A stretch of 64,000 bases of DNA from Vulcanimicrobiota bacterium (lineage in GTDB: Bacteria; Vulcanimicrobiota; JAJTBE01). Positions within the stretch are counted from its first letter, which is position 1, and each line of letters starts with the position of its first letter. Made by a program: the position numbers and the translations under genes. The stretch lies in contig JAIORV010000024.1 of the NCBI GenBank assembly GCA_021107945.1, positions 1 through 64,000 of the forward strand. The letters run 5' to 3'. Below, in pieces: positions 34,655 to 43,258 of this stretch. The notes beneath the pieces are model-generated. The model was not told the origin of the DNA. It made no database searches and was given only the letters and a program-made list of their open reading frames with translations.

Positions 34655-34808
34655 ATCGGGATGGGACATTCCTCCTACAGATCTGGCCTGCGTTTTCTGT
34701 TCTCCGTGTCCTTCGTGTCTTCGTGGTGAATATAAATAGGTTCAGGGTTCCGTTTATCGGGGTTAGGAAACCCCTCCTACAGCTTAAAGTTTCTTCCTCA
34801 AAAGAATC

Positions 34809-36137
34809 TCAATTGTTCTCTCGTTTTCTTAGCCTGACTCCTCCGATAATAATCCAGCCGTCTTTTTCCTCTATTTTACCTGCTTTTCCGCTCTTCTCTC
34901 CCTGCATTGCCTCCGCTGTATCCTTTCTTCTCAACGCAATGACCGAGCCGTCTTCCAGGCCGGCATATATGATTTTCCTGTCGGAAGAGAATGCAAGCGG
35001 GGATTTTATATCTTTATCAAGTTCCATCTTCCACAGGGGGAGTCCGTCGGGAGAAACACAGTATAAACTTTTGTCGCCCACGGCATATATATTGCCCATA
35101 TCATTCTCTACGGGGTGCCTCATTCCGAATCCTTCAGGATCAAATTTCCAGCGAATACTATGCTTTTTTGTGTCTATGCAGTATAAGCTTCCGTCCTGAT
35201 TTCCGGCGATAACATCTCCCTGTGATGTATATAGAAGCCTGGAGTCGATTGACCAGTTTGTCTCCACATTCCACTCCTCGTTGCCTGTTTTTGTGTCATA
35301 GCAATATACTTTGCCCTGCGATGATCCCCCATACAATTTTCCGTCCGCTCCGAGTATCGGCGTTTCCCATATATTCTCGTTTCCTTCAAAATTTTTCTCC
35401 CAGCGGACATTTCCATCTTTATCAAGCGAATGAATTCCGCCATTTACATCGGCGAAATACAGGTTTCCTTCATCATCAAGCAGAGGCGCCGTGGGAGTTC
35501 CATCACATTGATACTCCCACTTTTTATCGCCTTTGGGAGTGAGAGCGTACATTTTCCCATCAACGGAAGCAGTATATACATTCCCGTCGCCATCAACAAC
35601 GGGGCTGTCGGTTATTGCCCCGTCTGTGGAGAAATTCCACATCTTCTTGCCATCGGGTGAATATGCGTAAACCCGGTTGTCGGCGGATGAAACAAGGATA
35701 TTCCCCTTCGCGCTCTTTGCAGGACCCGAATATATATCACCGCCGAGGTTTTTCTTCCATAACATTTTCCCATCCCTGTCAATATGGTAAAAATTGTAAT
35801 CTCCGCTTCCGAAGTATATAGAGCCGTCTTCATCAATAAGTGGTTTTCCACCAACCTCCCTGTTTGGCTCATCAAATGTCCATATTTTTTCGGGTGCGAA
35901 ATTCGTCTGAAAAAGGAAATCCGCTGTTCTCGTCTCAGGTTCCTTTACCTGCGCTTCAACTTCTTCCCGCCCCCCAGGAGATGATGCAACATTTTTCATG
36001 TCCGGTGTAAGTGGTGTATTTTTCGTGTCCACAGGTTTCCAGCGATCAATAATCTCGGATTTTTCAGTCGTGAGATTTGCCGATTTCTTGTTTCCGGCAA
36101 CACCGGATATAGATGTGTGAGCTCTGTTTATTTCCAT
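34809..36137 (-). CDS. PQQ-type beta-propeller protein with polar leader
   Basis: Seven or eight repeats of about 40 residues (DGxIYxGSxDxxxYxIDxxGKxxW pattern, from about residue 90 to 415) form a beta-propeller of the PQQ/BamB-like class. There is no Sec signal. The N-terminal 85 residues are polar (MEINRAHTSISGVAG..., then IIDRWKPVD) and resemble the leaders of the protease cluster. The C-terminus is Lys/Glu-rich and ends RLRKRENN. GGAGGTAAG stands 6 bases before ATG. Propellers like this bind other proteins or polymers. A role outside the cytoplasm by an unknown route is inferred. Confidence 0.85.
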   Translation of the reverse strand: MEINRAHTSISGVAGNKKSANLTTEKSEIIDRWKPVDTKNTPLTPDMKNVASSPGGREEVEAQVKEPETRTADFLFQTNFAPEKIWTFDEPNREVGGKPLIDEDGSIYFGSGDYNFYHIDRDGKMLWKKNLGGDIYSGPAKSAKGNILVSSADNRVYAYSPDGKKMWNFSTDGAITDSPVVDGDGNVYTASVDGKMYALTPKGDKKWEYQCDGTPTAPLLDDEGNLYFADVNGGIHSLDKDGNVRWEKNFEGNENIWETPILGADGKLYGGSSQGKVYCYDTKTGNEEWNVETNWSIDSRLLYTSQGDVIAGNQDGSLYCIDTKKHSIRWKFDPEGFGMRHPVENDMGNIYAVGDKSLYCVSPDGLPLWKMELDKDIKSPLAFSSDRKIIYAGLEDGSVIALRRKDTAEAMQGEKSGKAGKIEEKDGWIIIGGVRLRKRENN

Positions 36138-36254
36138 TTCTTACCTCCGGATAGAAAATTGTTTTGTTATATCTGTATTATTCTGACCAGTCTAAAGGAA
36201 CATGTTATCATATTGTTGCAAGAAAGAAAAGCTATATTTCAACAACCGGGATTC

Positions 36255-38051
36255 CTACTCCACCACTTTCTCCCATCCGATTTTTGAAAGATGCCGGTAG
36301 ATGACACCTGCGGCGGCGGCGGATATTACAATAAAGATTACCCCGGGAACATATCTGCCGAAAATAATATTCCCCGTACCGAATAGGATTGATATCACCA
36401 GGATGCAGCCTGCAATCCAGTCAATAAAGAGATATGCGTATCCGGTGTCGCTTTTTACATCGGGGAGTTTGTCGGATATAGGCTTCCATAGTATGCCTCC
36501 GGGATGTACTTTTCTATAAAAGGAAAATAATTTTTTCTCATCGGTTGGAGGGGTGAGAAAAGTAACTGTGACCCATATTATTGTTGACCATCCCACCAGG
36601 TAGAACAATGAAACTGGAAACGGCACTATGTTCTTTATGAATGGGAACAGTAGAAACGGGGCAATCATCGCCGATATTTCCGACCATGCGTTAATCCTCC
36701 ACCAGAACCAGCGTAAAATAAGAACAAGTCCGATTCCCGCGCTGCATTGCAGAATGAACTTCCAAGCTCCGCTTATCTGCGTCATGCTTGCTGTAACAAA
36801 CAGTGAGACGATCATGAGGATGATAGTAAATATCCTTGATGCTAGAATATAATGTTTTTCTCCAGCGTCTTTTCTTATAAACCTGCGGTAAAAATCGTTG
36901 AGGAAGTATGAAGTCCCCCAGTTAAGTTGTGTCGAGATGGTTGACATGTATGCCGCCAGAAATGCCGCAACGAGCATTCCCATTAGTCCCGGCGGAAGGC
37001 ATCGTTTCATTACCATGATGAAGCCATTCCCTCTTAGAGCGGGTGGCAGGTTTGGATACAGCACCAGCGAGACAAGCGCTACAATTATCCACGGCCATGG
37101 TCTCAAGCAATATTGAGCGATGTTAAAAAACAGTGTTGCAAAGAGTGAATGTTTCTCGTTTTTTGCCGACATCATTCTCTGTGCAATATATCCACCGCCT
37201 CCGGGTTCGGCTCCCGGGTACCAGGACGCCCACCACTGAATCCCTATATACGCAATGAAAGAGGAGAGTGTCAATTGCATTATGCCCGATACCGATTGCC
37301 CCGAACTTCCTATAGAGGGCGTAAACCTGAAGATCCATTCGGGCAGTTTCGCTTTCAAGCCTGCAATTCCACCTATCTCGGGCATTTTGACTGCTATCAC
37401 TGCAAGTATAATTGTCCCGGTCATTGCTATGATAAACTGGAATGAATCGGTGACTGCAACACCCCAGAGGCCGGAAAGGGATGAATAGGTTGCCACAACG
37501 ACAAGAATCACGCCGACCCATAATAGATGAGCGTCAAATGTAAACATCCATAAACTCGCTTGCTTGAGTCCAAAAAAAGTAAGGTCCGGAAAAAGAACAC
37601 GGAGTATCTTGACCATCGCGAGGTTTACCCATCCTATGACGATAACATTCATGAATATGCCCAGATATAGTGCTCTGAAACCCCTCAAAAAAGCCGCCGG
37701 TTTTCCTGAGTAACGCATCTCTGCAAACTCAACGTCCGTCATAATTCCCGCTCTTCGCCATAGCCTGGAAAAGAAAAACACCGTGAGCATGCCGCCGAAT
37801 AACATGTTCCACCAGAGCCAGTTTCCGGCAATACCGTTCTTGGCTACAAGCTCCGTTATAGCAAGGGGAGTATCCGCCGCAAATGTTGTCGCGACCATTG
37901 TCAATCCTGCAATCCACCAGGGAAGACTTCTCCCGGACAGGAAAAACTCTTTTGTGTTGCTTCCCGCTTTTTTTGCATAATACAATGCGATTGATGTGCT
38001 GATAATAAAATATACAAGTATAATCAGCCAGTCAATAGCAGCAAGACTCAT
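36255..38051 (-). CDS. Sodium:solute symporter (SSS family)
   Basis: A polytopic membrane protein of 598 residues with about 13-14 hydrophobic segments. The N-terminal block (DWLIILVYFIIS, then KEFFLSGRSLPWWIAG and ATTFAADTPLAI) is typical of the SSS/SGLT family. The long loop with WWASWYPGAEPGGGGYIAQR also occurs in related Na+/sugar or amino-acid carriers. It would use the sodium gradient, which fits the predicted Na+-type V-ATPase in the same window. It is monocistronic. Confidence 0.9.
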   Translation of the reverse strand: MSLAAIDWLIILVYFIISTSIALYYAKKAGSNTKEFFLSGRSLPWWIAGLTMVATTFAADTPLAITELVAKNGIAGNWLWWNMLFGGMLTVFFFSRLWRRAGIMTDVEFAEMRYSGKPAAFLRGFRALYLGIFMNVIVIGWVNLAMVKILRVLFPDLTFFGLKQASLWMFTFDAHLLWVGVILVVVATYSSLSGLWGVAVTDSFQFIIAMTGTIILAVIAVKMPEIGGIAGLKAKLPEWIFRFTPSIGSSGQSVSGIMQLTLSSFIAYIGIQWWASWYPGAEPGGGGYIAQRMMSAKNEKHSLFATLFFNIAQYCLRPWPWIIVALVSLVLYPNLPPALRGNGFIMVMKRCLPPGLMGMLVAAFLAAYMSTISTQLNWGTSYFLNDFYRRFIRKDAGEKHYILASRIFTIILMIVSLFVTASMTQISGAWKFILQCSAGIGLVLILRWFWWRINAWSEISAMIAPFLLFPFIKNIVPFPVSLFYLVGWSTIIWVTVTFLTPPTDEKKLFSFYRKVHPGGILWKPISDKLPDVKSDTGYAYLFIDWIAGCILVISILFGTGNIIFGRYVPGVIFIVISAAAAGVIYRHLSKIGWEKVVE

Positions 38052-38238
38052 AATATCAACTCCGCATCCTTCCTGATGTTTTATGGCAGTTCCAGGTGAT
38101 TGAATTCCGGTAAGTTTAATGGTTCTTTGTTAGAAGATATTTTACCTTTATAAAAACATGGCTAAAAACTGGACAAATTCACTTGAAGAATGTAATATAT
38201 AGGGTAGGTATATATTTTCTACAAGCAGGAGGCAGAAT

Positions 38239-39390
38239 ATGAGTTCTGAAATTGGGAAAATTTTCACACCAGATCAACATAACATTCTTCCACAATCGGT
38301 TCACACCCAGGGGGCCGAAAAAACACTTTCCCCCGCTGTTAAGGAATTAGAAAAAGACGGGGAACTAAAAGAAACAAAAAAAGAAAATGTTATTACCGAT
38401 CATCTGGAGCTTGGCGGTAAAACGCCGGGTGCTGATGAGACAGGTGAGATTTTGATATCCAAAATAAATAAGCACGCCCCATCATGCGAATTTAGAACGG
38501 GATATGACAACAGTTTTATCGGTCCCGATTTTAAGGTACCGCTTCCTGAGGTTACAGGCCCTGCAAAAGATAAGGTGCTTCCAGTATCTATATATGGAGA
38601 AAAAGTCAGGAATTACACCCATTTTTCGGTTGTAATGAATAAGGATAGGAAGCTTGCATTTTTTACAGCGCATAATGTTGACGGCAAAACTCTTCAGTCC
38701 GGAATCAAAAGAATAGGTTGGAAAATAGATGATACAATTGGTGATGAAAACCAGTTAGGGAACGAGATTTATAAAAATAATGACCTCGACAGAGGTCACA
38801 TGGTACGCCGCATTGCAGTGGCATGGGGAGAAAGGGGCGAAGCCAAGCGCGCAAGTGACGACTCATTTTATTATCCAAACGCAGCACCACAGCATGCCAG
38901 GTTGAACCAGAAAACATGGCTTTCCCTCGAGAACTGGCTTCTTGAGAATGCAGATCAAAATGACAATAAACTCTGTGTTTTCACCGGTCCGGTTTTCAGG
39001 GAAAATGACAAGGTTTACAGAGGAGAGAAAATCCCCGCCGATTTCTGGAAAATAATAATCCTTAAAAGAAAGACAGATGGAAAACTGGCGGCCGCCGGGT
39101 TCATGATGAGCCAGAAAAAACTTCTGGAAGGCATTGGCAATAAAAAACATGAACTAGACAAAGAAGACGTTGAGACTCCTCAAATCGCTCCATACCAGGT
39201 ATCCCTTAGCACAATAGAAGAATTGACAAGCCTGGATTTTGGCGAACTGAAGGAAGTTGACGCATATTCACTCTACCGCTCCCAAAAACCCAAGATTTAC
39301 CGTTCTTCCGCACAAGGACCGTTGATGCAGGAAGATATTCAGGAAATCCCGCATAATTCGATTCATTCAAAAGAGGATATAATTATCTGA
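38239..39390 (+). CDS. DNA/RNA non-specific endonuclease (NUC family) with polar leader
   Basis: The catalytic DRGH motif is in DLDRGHMVRR (His187), with the downstream family block SFYYPNAAPQHARLNQKTW and SLENW, where Asn binds Mg2+. This is the ββα-metal nuclease fold of Serratia-type nucleases. Most relatives carry a Sec signal. Here the N-terminus is a polar stretch (MSSEIGKIFTPDQHN..., later ITDHLELGGKTPG) like those of the clostripains. AGGAGG lies 7 bases upstream. No immunity-like gene is adjacent on either side. It may act on DNA outside the cell for nutrition, biofilm or competition; this is inference. Confidence 0.88.
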   Translation: MSSEIGKIFTPDQHNILPQSVHTQGAEKTLSPAVKELEKDGELKETKKENVITDHLELGGKTPGADETGEILISKINKHAPSCEFRTGYDNSFIGPDFKVPLPEVTGPAKDKVLPVSIYGEKVRNYTHFSVVMNKDRKLAFFTAHNVDGKTLQSGIKRIGWKIDDTIGDENQLGNEIYKNNDLDRGHMVRRIAVAWGERGEAKRASDDSFYYPNAAPQHARLNQKTWLSLENWLLENADQNDNKLCVFTGPVFRENDKVYRGEKIPADFWKIIILKRKTDGKLAAAGFMMSQKKLLEGIGNKKHELDKEDVETPQIAPYQVSLSTIEELTSLDFGELKEVDAYSLYRSQKPKIYRSSAQGPLMQEDIQEIPHNSIHSKEDIII

Positions 39391-39562
39391 TGACGGAGGT
39401 CGGAGGACAGAGGTCGGATCCCGTCTTCCACTTCTCACTTCCTTTTCCCGCTTCCTTCTTCTCGTTTCCCATTTCCATCTACCACAGAGATCACAGAGAG
39501 ATAGCCATTTTTATTTACTTCTCCTCTGCGAACTCCGCGATCTCTGCGGTGTGAAACCACTT
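39391..39562. repeat. Composite intergenic repeat starting at a stop codon
   Basis: The stop codon TGA begins the run TGACGGAGGTCGGAGGACAG. Then follow degenerate TTCCCAC heptamers (39421-39478), ACCACAGAGATCACAGAG, a TTTTTATTTACTTCTCC spacer and CTCTGCG...CTCTGCGGTG. The same order of parts recurs after the stop at 43032 and, in part, at 58203-58275. Confidence 0.8.
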
Positions 39563-39653
39563 AATCGGCAGTTTCAGTCCGGAGTATGCAGATCGGATTG
39601 AGAAGGCCGTTTTCCATATCCTGTTTATAGTCTAACTGTGAGGGAGTTGTTCC

Positions 39654-41219
39654 ATGGAACCAGAAAAGGAAAAGAAAGAGGTCATAAAAGGCCTGTTTCG
39701 CTACTATTTAATGTATTTCGGAGTACTTGTCATTCTTATAATAGTAGGAATGCTACTTAGACCGGAGACACGTGGCCTGCCTACTCATGTCAGGATTATT
39801 CCCCTTGTATTATTTCCCATTTTGGCGTGCTTCCTATATCTGGTTGCGAGAATTAGTTTTTCCCCTCTGAAAGAAAAACTTATGGAGGGTAATGAAAAGG
39901 AGTTGTCGGAATATCTTTTCTCTATGCCCCGCAGAGTTGCCCTTTCTCTTCTGTTGCCCTTGTTGTTAATTCCGGTGTTAGCGATGAAGGTACCGGCGGG
40001 TCGAACAGCTTATTTCCTGATGGAGTATTCTTATACAATAGGACTGGTCTTTCCGGTGCTGGGGTATTTCCTGATGTCACATTTTGTTGGTAAAGTATGT
40101 GAGGCGGCTTCAAATATTCCGGGTTTCAAAGGCATATATGTAAAAAAAATGAAAAGCTCCATGATAATTGTCTTTCTTCTCTTTCTGATAATCTTCCTGG
40201 GAATCCTTGAGACATCGGCGACACTAATAATGAGAGTGAAAATTCATGGAGTGGAGCCGGGGCAAATATCAGATATTCTGTTAAGGGACACGGGATTGAT
40301 GGTTCTTAAAGGACTTATTTTTTTAGGCATTATTGTATTTCTCTTTCTGAATTACCTTTCTCGACCTGTAAAATTAATAATAGAGGGAATGGAGAGGGTA
40401 AAGGATTTTGATTATTCTCAAAGGGTTCCGATATTGATGGATAATGAACTGGGGTATCTCAGCTCACATTTCAACTATATGCAGAAAATGCTGGAGAAAG
40501 GGGAGAAAATCAAGCGCCTTTTCAGTAAATATGTTTCCACGGAAGTCCTGGGGGAAATTTTGAAATATCAGGACTCGCTTGACTTATATGGAAAAGATGT
40601 GGAAGTTTCCATTCTCTTTATTGATATAAGTAATTTTACTACTCACTGTGAAAAGCTTCCTCCCCATCAGATAATCAAAGCTCTGAACAAATTCTACAAG
40701 GAGATGGAGACCGTCATTTTTGATAATCGGGGCACAATAAAGCAATTTGCCGGAGATGAAATAATGGTCATATTCGGCGCACCCAGGCAGGAAACAGAGC
40801 ACGCCGCTCTTGCCGTGAAAACAGCGGTGGAAATGATAGGAAGGCTGGATGAATTGAAGTCGCAGGCACAAGCTGATACCCTGGGCTTTTTTGACGCCAA
40901 AATTGGAATCCACTCGGGCAAGGTGGTTGTGGGAAATATTGGAACCGAGAACAGGGCGGAATATACAGTGATTGGCGATGTTGTAAATATCGCTTCCCGT
41001 TTGGAGGGATTAAATAAGAATCTTAACACAAGGATCCTCATAAGCGAAGAGACATACAGGGAATCTGCTCTTCAATCAGAAAAAGGGGAGACCATTTACC
41101 GGGATATGGGTCTTCAGAGTATGAAGGGACGCACGGGAGGCATTCGTGTCTTTAGCCTGGAACGGGAAAGCAAATTCTCGCCGGACGAAAGAATTCCCGG
41201 CAAGACTGATGAAGTATAA
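39654..41219 (+). CDS. Class III adenylate/guanylate cyclase with membrane and HAMP regions
   Basis: Five or six hydrophobic segments occupy residues 15-240, and a HAMP-like linker (FLNYLSRPVKLIIEGM...) follows at about 235-285. The cyclase domain (about 315-510) has the metal aspartates D324 (LFIDISNFT) and D368 (FAGDEIMVIFG) and the transition-state block NIASRLEG. The position that distinguishes ATP from GTP use cannot be judged by eye. It should turn an external or membrane signal into cAMP or cGMP. GAGGGAG precedes ATG 39654. Confidence 0.9.
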   Translation: MEPEKEKKEVIKGLFRYYLMYFGVLVILIIVGMLLRPETRGLPTHVRIIPLVLFPILACFLYLVARISFSPLKEKLMEGNEKELSEYLFSMPRRVALSLLLPLLLIPVLAMKVPAGRTAYFLMEYSYTIGLVFPVLGYFLMSHFVGKVCEAASNIPGFKGIYVKKMKSSMIIVFLLFLIIFLGILETSATLIMRVKIHGVEPGQISDILLRDTGLMVLKGLIFLGIIVFLFLNYLSRPVKLIIEGMERVKDFDYSQRVPILMDNELGYLSSHFNYMQKMLEKGEKIKRLFSKYVSTEVLGEILKYQDSLDLYGKDVEVSILFIDISNFTTHCEKLPPHQIIKALNKFYKEMETVIFDNRGTIKQFAGDEIMVIFGAPRQETEHAALAVKTAVEMIGRLDELKSQAQADTLGFFDAKIGIHSGKVVVGNIGTENRAEYTVIGDVVNIASRLEGLNKNLNTRILISEETYRESALQSEKGETIYRDMGLQSMKGRTGGIRVFSLERESKFSPDERIPGKTDEV

Positions 41220-41235
41220 CCTTTAGAAATCGTAA

Positions 41236-41275
41236 TTATTCACCGCAGAGTTTGCAGAGGACACCGAAACAAGTT
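41236..41275. repeat. ACCGCAGAG-type run
   Basis: TATTCACCGCAGAGTTTGCA, then GAGGACACCGAAACAAG, close to the runs at 17131-17160, 26891, 61248 and 62445. Nothing else is seen between 41276 and 41502 except a possible TTG-start region for the next gene. Confidence 0.7.
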
Positions 41276-41502
41276 CGGAATGACGTTTGCGTAAGTCCTT
41301 ATATAATATTTACTGAAAAAAGCTTGTTCATATAAATATAATATTATCAAGGATATTTGATAAATACCGTAAAATATATATAATCATTCAATCCCTTCTT
41401 TCCTCTTCGGAGTATGGATTTGAAGTATGAAGGCGGGATTGAGCGGTGAGGAAAAACACCGATAATTCAAAACCAATCCAGATTTTCAATGGGGGAATTT
41501 TT

Positions 41503-43032
41503 TTGTTTGCAAAAGTTTCCAGCGCCGCCATAATGGGGATTGACGCTTATCCTCTCGATATAGAAGTCGATGTTTCAGGATCCGTTCCCAGGTTTGTAAT
41601 CGTGGGATTGCCGGACACCTCGGTCACTGAAGCGAAGGAGAGGGTAAGAACCGCCCTTTATAACTCAAAGCTCAAGTTTCCTCAGCGAAGAATAATTGTG
41701 AATATGGCTCCAGCGGACATACGAAAAGAGGGAGCGTCTTTCGATCTTCCCATAGCGATGGGTATTCTTGCTGCCACCGATCAGATAGAAGCTGAGAAAT
41801 TGATGGAATTCCTTGTCGTTGGCGAGCTTGCCCTTGACGGGAATATCAGAAGGATAAACGGAGTTCTCCCTGTCGTATCGATGATGAAAAACCTGGGGTA
41901 TAACAAGATCCTTTTGCCGAAGGAAAACGCGGAAGAAGCTTCGCTTGTATCAGGAATTGATATTTACCCGACTGGCAGTCTCAGGGAATCTGTCAACATT
42001 TTGAGGGCGGAGGAGTTATTCAGTCCATATAAGCCTTCCGATGACGGAAAATTTCAGCCCGATTATCCTGTGGATTTCTCCGAGGTAAAGGGACAGGAAG
42101 CCGCCAAACGCGCTCTTGAAGTATCGGCGGCGGGTGGTCACAACATACTGATGATCGGTCCCCCGGGCTCCGGCAAGACAATGCTTGCAAAGAGAATGCC
42201 CACGATTCTTCCGCCTATGACAAGAGGGGAAGCTCTGGAAGTTACAAGGATATATTCGATATCGGGACTCCTGCCCATAGATCGCGCTCTCATCCTGGAA
42301 AGACCGTTTCGTTCACCTCATCATTCCGCCTCAAAGGCGGGACTTGTCGGCGGAGGGGCGATTCCCAAACCCGGCGAGGTATCCCTTGCCCACAGGGGAG
42401 TTCTTTTCCTTGACGAGATGCCTGAATTCGAAAGGAATGCACTGGAAGTTTTACGCCAGCCGATGGAGGACGGACTCGTTACAATATCACGGGCACAGAT
42501 TTCACTTACATTTCCCGCACAGTTCATGCTGGTGGGATCAATGAATCCATGTCCTTGCGGCTTCGCTACTGATCCCGTTAAGGAATGCACTTGCTCGCAA
42601 TGGCAGAAGCAAAGATACCTTACGAAACTGTCAGGTCCCCTGCTTGACAGGATAGACATACATATTGAAGTACCAAGGCTCAAGTTTGATGAGCTTAGCA
42701 GATATCGGCCGGGAGAGTCTTCCGATGAGATAAGAAAGAGAGTTACATCCGCAAGGCAGATACAAAAGGAAAGATTCAGGGATTTGAAGATATTTGCAAA
42801 CGCCGATATGACGGCAAAGCATATAAAGAAATACTGCAAGCTTCCCGAAGATGCAAAAACCTTGCTGAAAGTGGCAAATGAGCAGTTAGGCCTTTCAGCG
42901 AGGGCTTATGATCGTATCCATAAGCTTGCCCGAACCATCGCCGATCTTGCCGGGATTGAAGAGATCGCCACAGAGCATATAGCCGAGGCTGTTCAGTATC
43001 GAAGCCTGGACAGGGGCGGTGGATTGGGATAG
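41503..43032 (+). CDS. comM: YifB/ComM-family Mg-chelatase-like ATPase
   Basis: The N-terminal domain follows the family pattern (AKVSSAAIMGIDAYPLDIEV, VIVGLPDTSVTE). The AAA+ core has Walker A GPPGSGKTM and the Walker B LFLDEMPEF. A zinc-finger-like CPCG...KECTC insert and the C-terminal domain (LSARAYDRIHKLARTIADL) are all present. ComM helicases help branch migration when transformed DNA is integrated, which fits the presence of comEC in the window. I prefer the start TTG 41503: GGGGGA lies 6 bases upstream and the protein then begins exactly like relatives (M-F-A-K-V). GTG 41446 is an in-frame alternative. Confidence 0.9.
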   Translation: MFAKVSSAAIMGIDAYPLDIEVDVSGSVPRFVIVGLPDTSVTEAKERVRTALYNSKLKFPQRRIIVNMAPADIRKEGASFDLPIAMGILAATDQIEAEKLMEFLVVGELALDGNIRRINGVLPVVSMMKNLGYNKILLPKENAEEASLVSGIDIYPTGSLRESVNILRAEELFSPYKPSDDGKFQPDYPVDFSEVKGQEAAKRALEVSAAGGHNILMIGPPGSGKTMLAKRMPTILPPMTRGEALEVTRIYSISGLLPIDRALILERPFRSPHHSASKAGLVGGGAIPKPGEVSLAHRGVLFLDEMPEFERNALEVLRQPMEDGLVTISRAQISLTFPAQFMLVGSMNPCPCGFATDPVKECTCSQWQKQRYLTKLSGPLLDRIDIHIEVPRLKFDELSRYRPGESSDEIRKRVTSARQIQKERFRDLKIFANADMTAKHIKKYCKLPEDAKTLLKVANEQLGLSARAYDRIHKLARTIADLAGIEEIATEHIAEAVQYRSLDRGGGLG

Positions 43033-43258
43033 AGGATGACGGATGCCGGAGGACGAAGAAGAGGGTATCGAAAAACCTCAAAATCCCGTTATTTTACTTT
43101 TTTCTCGTTTTCCACTTCCATCTTTCCACTATCACAGAGGACACAGAGGGAAATAAGAAGTAGGAGGCTTCAATTCCATTTTCCAACTTCTAATTTCTAA
43201 CATCTATTTTGGAGATATCACTATTTTTTTTTAGTTCGCCTATGCGAACTTAGCGATG
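43033..43258. repeat. Composite intergenic repeat between comM and the MFS gene
   Basis: After TAG come AGGATGACGGATGCCGGAGG, degenerate TTCCAC words, ATCACAGAGGACACAGAGGG and a TTCGCCTATGCGAACTTAGCG run that corresponds to the CTCTGCG...TGCGGTGAA element. The start codon of the MFS gene lies at the end of that run. Confidence 0.7.

Noticed and set aside
36255-38051. Possible role of the SSS gene as a sensor kinase input domain
   Set aside because: No kinase domain follows; the protein ends after the last membrane helix, as in plain transporters.
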